DNA from: PALSA-350 sp963794165
Lineage (GTDB): Bacteria > Acidobacteriota > Terriglobia > Terriglobales > Acidobacteriaceae
Assembly (NCBI GenBank): GCA_963794165.1
Contig: CAWCCT010000003.1
Coordinates: 372,001-436,000, forward strand
DNA: 64,000 nt
Reading direction: 5' to 3'
The notes under the pieces were generated by a model. It was not told the DNA's origin. It saw only the letters and a list, made by a program, of their open reading frames with translations, and did no database searches. The position numbers were made by a program, and so were the translations under genes. Shown one piece after another: positions 24,723 to 33,914 of the stretch. The first letter of the stretch is position 1. Each line of letters starts with the position of its first letter.

Positions 24723-25592
24723 TCACAGGCTTACCAGAACGGCGAGGCTCACAGCCTGGACTCCGACGCATACCAATTGCGCTTCTGAAAGGTGCCAATA
24801 TCTCGGTCGCGCGCTCGTGGTCCGATAAAAGTCCAGGACGAACCGAACCACCGCATACATGGAGAGATATAGCCAAAAGATGGACCCGGCCGTGCCCGGA
24901 AATCGCCAAAGCATGATTGCCAATATCCCAAAGAGCGTTGCTTGTGCAGCCGCTTCGACGAGTTGTATCGGGAATACGCGGGTGCCCGGGTTAGGGCTGG
25001 CGGAGTACCTTCTGCATCCGTGGTCATTCGATTCGAAGATAGTCCGGGGATAGAGGACGCCGTTGGTGGACGGCTTTCCGTAACAGCAACCGCCAAGGAA
25101 GCAACCGACGCGAGCGAGGCATCCATACAGTGGCAGTAGCGTTCCGATGAATGCGAACGCGAGGCTCAGCGGCTGCTTGAATAGCAAGCTTACGACCAGA
25201 AAACATGGGATGATGACCAGGAGACAATCCTGGAGAAACGAGCGCGCCGCGCCTTTGCCCAGGGCCGCTTTCACTTCCAGCACAATCTTATAAATCAGCA
25301 AAGCGACCAAAATGCCGACCCCAAGACCGAGACCAGACACACTGGGGAAACGACTGGAAAATGCCCAGGCATAGGCAAGCGCCGCCAAGGCGGCGGCATC
25401 CGACATCATCCAATATGGTCTGTAGCGCGCCCGGAGCAGGGTGAGACTGTTCGCATGAACCACGATCGCGTCAAGAAAAGGACGATTGCCTTCTTCCTTG
25501 TCTGCGATCACATGACAGTCGTCCTTCGAGGCGTCCTGCTCGATAGCGTGCAGCCAAGCCTTGTCCGTTATCCACGTTGTGATCATTTGCAC
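24723..25592 (-). CDS. Prolipoprotein diacylglyceryl transferase-like (Lgt-family) membrane protein
   Basis: A 289-residue polytopic protein. The segment LARVGCFLGGCCYGKP (about residue 160) matches the Lgt-family signature in its cysteine-rich GCFLAGCCYGKPT variant, and the late helix has MYAVVRFVLDFYR. True Lgt transfers diacylglycerol to lipoprotein cysteines. This paralogue sits downstream of a polysaccharide synthase and an HlyD-like protein, so transfer of a glycerolipid group to a polymer or glycolipid is a possible alternative. It has an unusual polar N-terminal extension of about 50 residues. GTG 25592 or ATG 25586 may start it; GGAGG is upstream of both. Confidence 0.75.
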   Translation of the reverse strand: MQMITTWITDKAWLHAIEQDASKDDCHVIADKEEGNRPFLDAIVVHANSLTLLRARYRPYWMMSDAAALAALAYAWAFSSRFPSVSGLGLGVGILVALLIYKIVLEVKAALGKGAARSFLQDCLLVIIPCFLVVSLLFKQPLSLAFAFIGTLLPLYGCLARVGCFLGGCCYGKPSTNGVLYPRTIFESNDHGCRRYSASPNPGTRVFPIQLVEAAAQATLFGILAIMLWRFPGTAGSIFWLYLSMYAVVRFVLDFYRTTSARPRYWHLSEAQLVCVGVQAVSLAVLVSL

Positions 25593-25647
25593 CTGACCTC
25601 CAAATCAAGCGAGTGAAGAGACGAAGAAATCCGAGACAGCCTGCTTT

Positions 25648-27051
25648 TTACCACCGCATTCCCGCGCCTCTCGCCTCGTCGAACATGGCGATGACCCACG
25701 AGCAGTTCAGCAGGATACCTTGGTAGAAATCGAAGAACGGCGAGAGCAACGAAAGACAGATATGATCCCGATGGGCGACGGCATACAAGCTTCCAGTCAT
25801 TACATTGATCAGAACCGCCGCCGCGGCCCAGGGAGCCAGATTCGCAAGACTGCCGCCGTGGACGAAGTACAAAAGCATGTTCGCCAGGACGATAAAGTAA
25901 AGCGCGGGAAAAAAGAAAAAGTCCGGTATGAACGCCGTTGCAATCCATGTTTTGACCTTCAGTGGCGACTTACCTCCGCGCAGGGTTCTGCGCAGATACC
26001 ACAAGACAACCTGCATGGTTCCGCGGTTCCAACGATATCGCTGGCTGATCAGCCCCGTCAGCGTGGAAGGCGCCTTGGTATGCGCGATTGCATGGGGCTC
26101 GTACTCCACTCGATATCCAAGAGAGAGCATGGAAAGTGAAAGGTGAAAATCCTCGGCAAAGGTGAGGGGCGAGAATGGCCCTCGTACGTCTCCATCCTCG
26201 CGACCATCCCCCCGTTCATTTTCCGCTTGCACGTGTTCAAGGGCCTCGCGCCGGAAAAGCCCAATAGGCCCCGGAACAATCATCACGGAACCGGTGGCAC
26301 CTTGTGCCAGACGCAGAGCGCCGTTTGCAAGAACATACTCGAAGGCTTGAAACAGCCCGGCTAACGACTTTCTATTACGCACTCGGATTTGACCGGACAC
26401 GGCGCCTACCCGCCGATCGCGCATGTGGCGCACCATCAATCTGAGGGCGCTGGTTTCAATTCGTGAATCGGCGTCGATACAAAGAATCAAGTCGCCGCTG
26501 GCGTGCCTCAGGCCGTAGTTGTGAGCGCTCCACTTGCCCTGATTGGGCTTGGTGAACACGCGCACATCACACACCCCATGCTCCGAGCGATGTGTTCCGG
26601 CGAAAGAAAGCGCAAGCCGGTAAGTATCGTCTGTCGAGCCGTCGTCAACGAAGATAACCTCGTATGCCGGATAGTCCAAACGCACCAGGGCGCTCATCGC
26701 ATCCTGCACGCAAGCGGCCTCACAGTAAGCGGGCGCCAGGATAGATACGTACGGCAGTGACGCGTCGTGCGGTGTCGCAAGCTCTCGATCTTGCCGGGAC
26801 ATCTTTGCATAGGACAAAAGGAACAGGATGCACCAGCGCACACCCATCAGGCCTGATAGGCCGGCCATGAAGTAAAGGCCCACCGAGGTCAGAGTCAGAC
26901 CATCCCTGTCGATCAGTTGAGCAGCTCCGGAGCAAAACCTATATGGGGCGGAGACGGCCAGGAAGAACCCAAAACAGAGCGTGATCCAGAAGAGCCACGA
27001 AGTTTCTGGACTTGTTGGCATGAGCGGAAGGTGCTGCGGATCGGTTCTCAT
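25648..27051 (-). CDS. Processive family 2 glycosyltransferase (polysaccharide synthase)
   Basis: A 467-residue inner-membrane GT2 enzyme. Catalytic motifs occur in order: VDDGSTDDT (nucleotide binding), LCIDADSRIE (DxD), FAEDFHLSLSML (acceptor-site ED) and QRYRWNRGTMQ (the QxxRW motif of processive synthases). Two helices precede the catalytic domain and about four follow it. Related enzymes make hyaluronan, cellulose, alginate or poly-N-acetylglucosamine. The ATG overlaps the HlyD-like stop by four bases (ATGA), so they are translated together, as with Alg8 and Alg44. The product polymer cannot be deduced. Confidence 0.88.
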   Translation of the reverse strand: MRTDPQHLPLMPTSPETSWLFWITLCFGFFLAVSAPYRFCSGAAQLIDRDGLTLTSVGLYFMAGLSGLMGVRWCILFLLSYAKMSRQDRELATPHDASLPYVSILAPAYCEAACVQDAMSALVRLDYPAYEVIFVDDGSTDDTYRLALSFAGTHRSEHGVCDVRVFTKPNQGKWSAHNYGLRHASGDLILCIDADSRIETSALRLMVRHMRDRRVGAVSGQIRVRNRKSLAGLFQAFEYVLANGALRLAQGATGSVMIVPGPIGLFRREALEHVQAENERGDGREDGDVRGPFSPLTFAEDFHLSLSMLSLGYRVEYEPHAIAHTKAPSTLTGLISQRYRWNRGTMQVVLWYLRRTLRGGKSPLKVKTWIATAFIPDFFFFPALYFIVLANMLLYFVHGGSLANLAPWAAAAVLINVMTGSLYAVAHRDHICLSLLSPFFDFYQGILLNCSWVIAMFDEARGAGMRW

Positions 27052-28451
27052 CGAGCCACGAACTCCCGGGAAGATAGGTCAAGTTGTGTGAGAACACGCT
27101 CCACCTCTTTCGCTTCGCGGGCAGATCCGGAGATCCGGCGTACCCAAGCAACTGCCTGCGTGAGCAGCCACGCAACCACCGACAGCAGCAGGAGCGCCAA
27201 TCCCGCTTGAGCGAAGCGGTCGGTGTAGAGGGCCGGGCGCCATTGCAAAGTAACAGGTATGGTTGCTTTAGCGAGGGCTGCAAACTGCTCCGGAGGAAGA
27301 TCGCACGCGATCAGTAAGTCACGGCGATTCGGGTATCCGGAAACAGGATGGATTGACTGCAGCCGGCCGAGAATCTCCTCGCTTACCAGCGAGTGGTTGA
27401 GCTTCATCCTCAGCTCCTGGCCGGGCGCCAGCATGGCCGCTTCCCGAGCCGGAACCTGCACCGTCGCCAGGAAGCCGGCCCCTTTGGCCAAAGCAAGTAT
27501 GACCTGGTCATCTTCAGCAAGCGCAGGGGATGGGTGACGGTAAACCACCGTGCCGCCGAAGGGCGCCATGACGCTGCGCTCCAGATGGAGTTGGCGCAAA
27601 CTCGTGCGAAATTCAGAACGCCTCGCCTCAAGTTCCGCTAACTCCGCCGATCGTTCGGCCTTCGCGCGCTCGTTGTCGCGAGCGATCGCCTCCTTTGCTT
27701 GTGCTATGGCATCGGATCCAGCTTTGGTCTCCTGAATGAGATTTTCCCGTTCGCGTAACTTCTGGGCGGCAGTCTGCGCTGCGGCAGCCGCCGTGTCGAG
27801 CTTGTTCCGGGCGACAATCCCAGCTTGCACCAGAGAAGCGGTTCGTTCGTACTGCAGCTGAGCCGCCGTGCTCTGAGCTCGTTGAGCGGTGACGAGTCCA
27901 TCGTCCTTGACAGCCTGCGTTGAGAAGGAACCGGCTGGAGTCCCGTGGAGCACTCCGTAACCGAGTTGAGAAAGGCGGCCACGTTGCGAGTCGTTCACAT
28001 CCTGCGACAAGCGTAGGAGTTCCGGGTCAAGCACCAATGGCTTCAGTCGGGTGTCAGCGATCTCTTGCTCCAGCACCGCGATGTCGTCTCTAAGATGCTG
28101 TTCTTCCCGGTCGCCTTCAGGATCATCAAAGGTGGCGAGCCGGGCGCCCTGATCGACGGAGTCACCTTGGACGAGGTGGGGAGTCGTCCTCGCGTGGGCA
28201 CGCACCACGAAGAAGTCGGTGCCCAGAATGACGCCGGCCCGTCTCGTCAATTCGCGGTTCAACCAGCCCCCGGCGAGCGCCGCGATACATAACAACAATC
28301 CGGCGTACAGCAAACCGCGGGAACTGTGAGGACTTCCGTTGGCATTCCGTTTTTTCCAAACCGCCAGGGAGTGAGAAATACAAAATACCAACCAGCCGAC
28401 TACCGCGGCCGCTAAGGCGATATGCAAGGCCCCGACTGAATCATTTACCAT
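27048..28451 (-). CDS. HlyD/Alg44-like membrane fusion protein
   Basis: A 467-residue protein with two N-terminal membrane helices (about 8-28 and 48-66), a long alanine- and glutamate-rich coiled coil (about 115-290) flanked by half-lipoyl segments (HLVQGDSVDQGARLATFDDP and SVMAPFGGTVVYRHPS), a beta domain, and a third helix near residue 420. The pattern is that of periplasmic adaptor proteins. Preceding a processive GT2 with an ATGA overlap, it probably links the synthase to export through the envelope. No N-terminal PilZ domain is seen, so cyclic-di-GMP control is not evident. Confidence 0.85.
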   Translation of the reverse strand: MVNDSVGALHIALAAAVVGWLVFCISHSLAVWKKRNANGSPHSSRGLLYAGLLLCIAALAGGWLNRELTRRAGVILGTDFFVVRAHARTTPHLVQGDSVDQGARLATFDDPEGDREEQHLRDDIAVLEQEIADTRLKPLVLDPELLRLSQDVNDSQRGRLSQLGYGVLHGTPAGSFSTQAVKDDGLVTAQRAQSTAAQLQYERTASLVQAGIVARNKLDTAAAAAQTAAQKLRERENLIQETKAGSDAIAQAKEAIARDNERAKAERSAELAELEARRSEFRTSLRQLHLERSVMAPFGGTVVYRHPSPALAEDDQVILALAKGAGFLATVQVPAREAAMLAPGQELRMKLNHSLVSEEILGRLQSIHPVSGYPNRRDLLIACDLPPEQFAALAKATIPVTLQWRPALYTDRFAQAGLALLLLSVVAWLLTQAVAWVRRISGSAREAKEVERVLTQLDLSSREFVAR

Positions 28452-28887
28452 GACGTTCCTCTCCAGAACACTCCAGCTATCTCGATTGAGCAGGATTGAT
28501 GCTGGTCGTCAGGACAGGTGTCGTTCTCTAACAAAAATGCACATCTATCTGGGGCGAGCATCACGACTTTGTAACTAAACATTAGAATTGCGGGAAGGGA
28601 GAAACAATGGGGGGTACTACACAATGAACCGTGTGGTACTACACACGACGTGTTTTGTGAGGTGGTTCTACAGGGCGCACGCCCGGCAAAGAGCCAGACC
28701 AGTACAGTTCATCCGCGGCGGAGGAGTATCAGCGGCAGCGTTCTTCAGGAATTGCGGGAGCGGAATGCTTCACTTGTATAAAGCTTAAACGGTTGAAACT
28801 AAACATTTTAGTGGAGAGGAAAAGGGGTATCCAGCAGCTGAGTTCTCTTGCTGACGGGCCCGGCAGTTTCCTCCGCGGTCTGACTCG
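28452..28887. other. Upstream region of the polysaccharide operon, with repeated motifs
   Basis: No supported gene. It contains paired short repeats: GGTACTACACA twice (28613-28645), ACTAAACATT twice (near 28577 and at 28798), and ATTGCGGGA twice (near 28589 and 28751). ACTAAA-cat-TTTAGT at 28798-28812 is a small palindrome. The richness of repeats suggests regulator binding. Confidence 0.4.
28613..28645 (-). promoter_or_regulatory. Tandem GGTACTACACA direct repeats
   Basis: Two identical 11-mers start 22 bp apart (28613 and 28635), two helical turns. The second is embedded in GTGTGGTACTACACAC, which has inverted GTGTG/CACAC ends. They are 160-195 bp upstream of the HlyD-like start, a distance suited to activator sites. 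Confidence 0.35.
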
Positions 28888-29700
28888 TCAGTCGGATTCG
28901 TGGAAGATCGCGCGGTTGACATCCGGCCAGAACTCTTTGGCTGCAAAGGTGGCCAAATCCAGCAAGCCGTTGGTCAGCCAGCGCTGTCCGACCTTGGTCC
29001 AGGTGCGGTATTGGGTCGGGTAGTAGAGCGATGAGATGCCGGCTGCTGTGCCGGATCCCAGAATCTCCGATGCGTTGAAGGTTTCTCTCCCGGAATCTGT
29101 GCGTGAGATGAACGTTCGCGAAACCGCATAGAAGCCTCGCTTGATAACACCGCCATGCCCCAGTGTGTAGTAGCGGCTGTCCTGGCGGAGGACACTCGGC
29201 AGAATGCCCTCCACCCACAGGTTCTCATCTGTCTGGTCCGCGAACGTGTGCCAATAGTAGCGGCCGTACCCGGCAGCGCCCTGATGAAATGCGGGATAGG
29301 AATCCGTTGCCTGGTTGATACCTGCCTGGATGCCAACGAAAATAAACGATGAATAGTCGAAGCTATCCAAGGCGCCGGTCTTGAACTTCTCCTTCACCGT
29401 CTGGGGAGGCAGCTTTGCTCCCGCGCTGACTGCCCGAAAGTTGGGCACAATCCACAGGATCCGTTTGGTCTGCTGCCCTTCTCCGGGGCTCAATGAATCG
29501 GTGCTGGCTGACGAGCTCTTGGGGTCTGAGGAACTCTGCTGCCCATCTGGCGCAGCTGAGGGCGTGGGCGCCTCGGGTAACGCTGTTGCGGCCAACTCGG
29601 TTCGCTGCGAAGCGGACGAGGGAGGCAATCCTGCTGTCTCTTGCCCCACACAAGGTATAAGAGCCAGCAGGCAGATCAAACCGGTGAGGATAACTCGCAT
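28888..29700 (-). CDS. Exported protein of unknown function
   Basis: A 270-residue protein. A signal peptide covers residues 1-20 (MRVILTGLICLLALIPCVGQ), followed by a low-complexity Ser/Ala/Pro linker to about residue 78. The remaining domain (ILWIVPNFRAVSAGAKLPPQTVKEKF to EFWPDV) is rich in aromatic residues and seems conserved in style among Acidobacteriota, perhaps an outer-membrane or periplasmic protein. I chose the ATG at 29700; an ATG at 29742 would put a basic stretch ahead of the signal. Function unknown. It lies downstream of the SDR gene on the same strand. Confidence 0.7.
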   Translation of the reverse strand: MRVILTGLICLLALIPCVGQETAGLPPSSASQRTELAATALPEAPTPSAAPDGQQSSSDPKSSSASTDSLSPGEGQQTKRILWIVPNFRAVSAGAKLPPQTVKEKFKTGALDSFDYSSFIFVGIQAGINQATDSYPAFHQGAAGYGRYYWHTFADQTDENLWVEGILPSVLRQDSRYYTLGHGGVIKRGFYAVSRTFISRTDSGRETFNASEILGSGTAAGISSLYYPTQYRTWTKVGQRWLTNGLLDLATFAAKEFWPDVNRAIFHESD

Positions 29701-29859
29701 ACACCTCCAGCTTCGAGCACGTTTTTTTGCAAAACTTGACAAGCCTTTGATGCATCCTCAGAGACTTTGGCCCCAACTTTTCTCGGTAATTGTGAAGCGG
29801 CAAACCGTATCCGGCAGGGTTCTGGCGCTTACGTCCTCTTTCTAGTCGTTCCCCAGGCT

Positions 29860-30654
29860 TCATGCCAGTGTCCCGGCAGGGCTTTCCTTCACGGGGTTCC
29901 GTCCAATAACAGGGTATTGCTCGAGATCTAGGACAGCGCCGTTGATGAGCGCGGCTTCGTCGGAAAGAAAATAAACCGCGGCCCAGGCGATCTCTTCCGG
30001 AGAGAGCAATCGGCCCGACGGGGCAAATTGTTTCCCCACCCGACCCGGCCAGTCCTCCGGCAAACCCTCTTTTATTTTCAAGGCGAATTCATTGGGGGTG
30101 AGAGTCCAGCCAACGTTCAGTTGGTTGACCCGAATGCCCTCTGGTCCGTGTGCGTCTGCCAGGTTCCTCGTCATCGTCATCAAGCCGCCCTTGCAGATCG
30201 AATAGGCAAATTGGTTGCGCTCTCCGCAATATGCGTTGATCGAGCCGATATTAAGCACCCGGCCTGAGCCCTGCTTGCGGAAGTGGGGGAGCGCCGCGCG
30301 GATGAGAAGAAACGGCGCTTTCAGGTCGATAGCGACCGTCCGGTCGAATATTTCGGCATCCGTATTCTCAATATTCCCCCGAACAATCGCGGCCGCGTTG
30401 TTTACCAGGCCGTCGATTCTTCCGAAGTGGTTCACAGTTTCCGCAATGAGCCGTGAAGGCGCCAGCGGATCTTCGAGCGAGCCGATACAGAAAGCCGCAC
30501 CGTCCCCAAGCTCACTAGCCAGGGCCTGCGCGGCGTCCTTCCTTCTTCCATGAATCATGACCTTCGCGCCTTCGCGCGTGAAGACCCTCACCATGCCTTC
30601 CCCAATGCCGGTAGTCGAGCCGGTCACCAGGATCACTTTGTCTTTCAAGCGCAT
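29860..30654 (-). CDS. SDR-family oxidoreductase
   Basis: A 264-residue short-chain dehydrogenase. The NAD(P) site is VTGSTTGIGEG, the arginine in IHGRRKD suggests NADP preference, the catalytic serine is in LNIGSINAY and the YxxxK is YSICK (FAYSICKGG). GGGAGG five bases before the ATG at 30654 decides the start over upstream ATGs. It follows the FucP-type transporter by 40 bp and the GH13 enzyme before that, so it could oxidise a sugar such as fucose or a derived lactone or keto acid. That assignment is inferred from context only. Confidence 0.85.
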   Translation of the reverse strand: MRLKDKVILVTGSTTGIGEGMVRVFTREGAKVMIHGRRKDAAQALASELGDGAAFCIGSLEDPLAPSRLIAETVNHFGRIDGLVNNAAAIVRGNIENTDAEIFDRTVAIDLKAPFLLIRAALPHFRKQGSGRVLNIGSINAYCGERNQFAYSICKGGLMTMTRNLADAHGPEGIRVNQLNVGWTLTPNEFALKIKEGLPEDWPGRVGKQFAPSGRLLSPEEIAWAAVYFLSDEAALINGAVLDLEQYPVIGRNPVKESPAGTLA

Positions 30655-30694
30655 ATTTCCTCCCATATTCTTGCGAAGTCCTCGGTCCGGCGAC

Positions 30695-32044
30695 TCAGAC
30701 TTCAAATGTGGAGACAGCCAATCGTCTCCTCCCGTAGCCTGACATATAGTACGCATAGCACGCGATTCCCAGGTTGCCGTAGAGGGGAATCTGGTAAGCC
30801 AGCGCCGTGCTGTGAATCGCTTCTGCGAGCAGCCCCATCAGCGGAGTCATGACTGCTCCGCCAACGATCGCCATCACCAGAAAAGAGCCGGCGATGTTAG
30901 TGTTTGCACCCAGATCCTTCAGCCCCATAGCGAAGATGGTCGGGAACATCAGCGACAAGAAGAAACTCGTCAGCAAAATCGCCGTCAAGCCTATCCAATT
31001 GGGCGAGAAAATTCCCACCAGAAGCAGGGCTACGTTGAGTACACCGTAGGTAGTCATTATCTTGCTCGGCGAAAAGCGGCGCATCAGGGCTGTGGCGGTA
31101 AAACGGCCAATTCCAAAAAGGCCGATGGTGCACGCGAGAAGAATGCCACCGAGGCGGTCTGTCGTATGGGCATATTCTTTGCAATACGGAATGAAGTAGC
31201 TCCACGTGCAGACCGATGCGCCCACGTACAAAAACTGCGCTGCGACGGCGAAAAGAAAATGGGGCTTATGCAGCAACTCACGCCAATCCCCGCTGGTTTC
31301 GGTTGCATGCTCTCTCGCCTGCAAAAAAGCAGGGAAGCGCGTGGTCCCGATCATGAATGCCCACAGCAGCGCGATGCCGCCCAATACAAGATAGGGCGTG
31401 ACCACGCGCATCGTCTCGCTATGCAGGTAGGCGGCATAGGTGCCGGCAGCTTGCATCGCGCTCACCTTGGTCGGCGAAAGTTCCACCCCGGAAAAGATAA
31501 AGGCGGTTCCCGCGAGGATACCCGTGATACAGCCCAGTGGATTGAATGCCTGGGCCAGGTTCAGGCGTTGTTCAGAACTCGCCGTTGGCCCCAGTTGCGC
31601 CACGAACGGGTTAGAAGCCGTTTCCAGAAACGACAGTCCGCTTGCCATGACAAACAGCGCAGCCAGGAAAAATCCGTATTTTCCTGAGTTTGCCGCGGGA
31701 AGGAAGAGGAAGCATCCAGTTGCGAACAAAACCAGGCCAGTCAGGAAGCCGTATTTGTAACCGCGGTGTTTCATCAGAAGGCCAGCGGGGAGGGCGAGCA
31801 GAAAATAACCGAGGTAGAAAGCCGACTGCACCAGACCGGCCTGAAACCGGCTGATCTCAAAGGATTTCATAAACTGCCGGATCAGCACGTCGTTCAAATT
31901 ATTGGGAATGCCCCACAGGAAAAAAAGCCCGCAGACCAGCACGAACGAACGCATAACCCCGGGTGGCAGCCATACCGCGGAAGAGTAGGCTGCTTGCGTT
32001 TCCGTGTCCGGCGGCTGTTCGTCGGCTTTGGTAGGAAAATTCAT
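30695..32044 (-). CDS. FucP-type sugar:proton symporter (MFS)
   Basis: A 449-residue 12-helix transporter of the fucose/glucose-galactose (FHS) group. Diagnostic pieces are LFFLWGIPNNLNDVLIRQF in helix 1, FYLGYFLLALPAGLLMKHRGYKYG between helices 2 and 3, and FLETASNPFVAQLGP in helix 5. It would import a hexose or deoxyhexose with protons. It lies between a GH13 enzyme and an SDR on the same strand, consistent with a small sugar-utilisation operon. Sugar specificity cannot be read from the sequence. Confidence 0.88.
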   Translation of the reverse strand: MNFPTKADEQPPDTETQAAYSSAVWLPPGVMRSFVLVCGLFFLWGIPNNLNDVLIRQFMKSFEISRFQAGLVQSAFYLGYFLLALPAGLLMKHRGYKYGFLTGLVLFATGCFLFLPAANSGKYGFFLAALFVMASGLSFLETASNPFVAQLGPTASSEQRLNLAQAFNPLGCITGILAGTAFIFSGVELSPTKVSAMQAAGTYAAYLHSETMRVVTPYLVLGGIALLWAFMIGTTRFPAFLQAREHATETSGDWRELLHKPHFLFAVAAQFLYVGASVCTWSYFIPYCKEYAHTTDRLGGILLACTIGLFGIGRFTATALMRRFSPSKIMTTYGVLNVALLLVGIFSPNWIGLTAILLTSFFLSLMFPTIFAMGLKDLGANTNIAGSFLVMAIVGGAVMTPLMGLLAEAIHSTALAYQIPLYGNLGIACYAYYMSGYGRRRLAVSTFEV

Positions 32045-32184
32045 CTCCGGGCTCTCCTGGCTATTTGCCTCGTACTCCGCAACAAAGCTTACAGCATCAG
32101 GAACATTTCTCCGCTACCCTCCGCCACGCAGGATGCTTCCCGGAGCGGGTTATGAATGGTTCCCGGTCCAGCACGGCTTCAGCC

Positions 32185-33672
32185 TTATCGCTTGCCGGCG
32201 CGGCCACAAAGAAAGAAGCAGTAGCCCCAGGGTTCTAGTTCAACGTACAACCCCGGCCCCGCCATCTCGTCCCCTTCTCGGTCGTAGCTCGCATCCGAGA
32301 GGGAGTCAATCAAATGCCAGATTGCCCCGCGCGCATCTGTCCACGGCACCCGCACCCGGGCTTGAACAGCATCGTCGCTGAGATTGACTACAATGAGACG
32401 TCGATCAACGTCTTTGATCCAGCTCCACGCCACCAGATTCTGAAAACTTGAATTATCGGGCCAGCCGCTACGCTCGCAAAGCTTCCATTCACCGTCGCGA
32501 AATATCGGGGCATTGATTGCCGCCAGAAGCTTGTTATAGAACGCCTGCAATACCTTGTCCGCGGCCTCTGCGGGCCGCCTGCCAAGAAACACTGGCACTC
32601 TTACCTTTCGACCTTCAAATTGCCCTTCATGGAAGAGTCTCGCCCCAGGAAGAGAAGAGATTGTAACCGCGCACGCCTGCTCCTTCGGGGGAGGAAAGCT
32701 CGTTGTGGCCCGAGGCTCATCGTGGTTTTCGAGGAAGCGAAGCAGCTTTTGCTGATAGGCGAGGTCGGCACAGAGATGAAGTCGAACACCCTCTGCATTC
32801 TCATGCTCCAGACGATCATAGAGCCGCTTGTCGTAGCAGAAGTCGAACCCCTGCTGTTGCAGCTCCCACTCCAGGTCCCAGTAGGCTTCGGCAATAAAGC
32901 GAAAGTCTGGATGCGTTCTTTTGATGGGGGATATCACGTCACCCCAGTATTCGGTCGGCGGCCGTGGTCCAGCGTGACTGCCCCAGGTGCGTTCGAATAT
33001 CTGGTTTAACAAAAGCATGGCCATGTCGCAACGGATGCCATCGCATTGATCCGCAATACTGGAGATCGTTGCAACCACTGCCTGCCGCAGTCCGGGCTGA
33101 AATGCATTGAGCTGCAAAACATCTGGCCAGGGCGGAAAATAGGGATCGCGCCCGCAGGCGCAGAAACGTCCTTGTACTTCAATGTAGGCTGACGGATCCT
33201 TCGCTGCTTCCTCGGCAGTCCCATGAACCAGGTACTCAGTGTGCTCGCTGGCCCACGGGTGATCCGGGGCTACGTGGTTCGGCACGAAGTCCAGGAGCAG
33301 CTTCATTCCCCGCTGCGCCAGCTCCCGGCGCGCGATGGCAAGAGCTTTGGGACCTCCCAGGTGTTGATCAACGACGTAGCGCCGGATGCAGTAGGGTGAT
33401 CCGACATTGTCTTCCAGCTTGAAATCGGGTAAAGCTTGATGGAAGCTTTCAATCAGGTTCTTGTTCCGGTTGGCAATCGCAATGCCCGCGGGACTCCTTT
33501 CCCAGACGCCCATAAACCAGACGGCGTCGAAACCGAACTTGGCGATGGCGTCCCATTCGGTTGCCGGCACCGAACTCAAATCAAGAGAGGTTCCAGCTTT
33601 TAGGCTGAGCTCAGAAAGCCAAACCCAGGTATTGATCTCATAGATTGTGGGATACGAGGGCCAGCCAGACAT
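32185..33672 (-). CDS. GH13 (alpha-amylase family) glycoside hydrolase
   Basis: A 495-residue cytoplasmic-looking enzyme with no signal peptide. The four conserved GH13 regions occur in order: LLLDFVPNHVAPDH (I), DGIRCDMAMLLL (II, with the catalytic aspartate), RFIAEAYWDLE (III, with the acid glutamate) and FLENHDEPRA (IV). The C-terminal beta domain covers about residues 400-490. It probably acts on an alpha-glucan, trehalose or maltodextrin. A 140-bp gap separates it from the transporter gene. Confidence 0.88.
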   Translation of the reverse strand: MSGWPSYPTIYEINTWVWLSELSLKAGTSLDLSSVPATEWDAIAKFGFDAVWFMGVWERSPAGIAIANRNKNLIESFHQALPDFKLEDNVGSPYCIRRYVVDQHLGGPKALAIARRELAQRGMKLLLDFVPNHVAPDHPWASEHTEYLVHGTAEEAAKDPSAYIEVQGRFCACGRDPYFPPWPDVLQLNAFQPGLRQAVVATISSIADQCDGIRCDMAMLLLNQIFERTWGSHAGPRPPTEYWGDVISPIKRTHPDFRFIAEAYWDLEWELQQQGFDFCYDKRLYDRLEHENAEGVRLHLCADLAYQQKLLRFLENHDEPRATTSFPPPKEQACAVTISSLPGARLFHEGQFEGRKVRVPVFLGRRPAEAADKVLQAFYNKLLAAINAPIFRDGEWKLCERSGWPDNSSFQNLVAWSWIKDVDRRLIVVNLSDDAVQARVRVPWTDARGAIWHLIDSLSDASYDREGDEMAGPGLYVELEPWGYCFFLCGRAGKR

Positions 33673-33914
33673 CGTCGTTCCTCTTTCGAATCGCCCCTGC
33701 GTTTGCCGCCGTCGGTTAACCGATCCATCCGGTCTCTGGTCTGAACGATTACGGATGTACGCGCCCGCTAAAAGTAACTACGAGGCTCAGCTAAGTTTGT
33801 GAGGGCAATCCGATTGCGGTCGAATTGTAACTGTTATTTCTAACGGGTGCGCGCAGCCGGCCCCGGAGTAGTATTTTGTTTAATCATGAAAGACTGCCCG
33901 TTTGCCCGCTTACC

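Noticed and set aside
30812..31687. Long plus-strand frame (291 codons) opposite the FucP-type transporter
   Set aside because: It is the antisense shadow of a strongly conserved transporter; its translation is Gln/His/Arg-rich with no family motif. The same applies to plus-strand frames opposite the APC permease, coxM, coxL and the multicopper oxidase.
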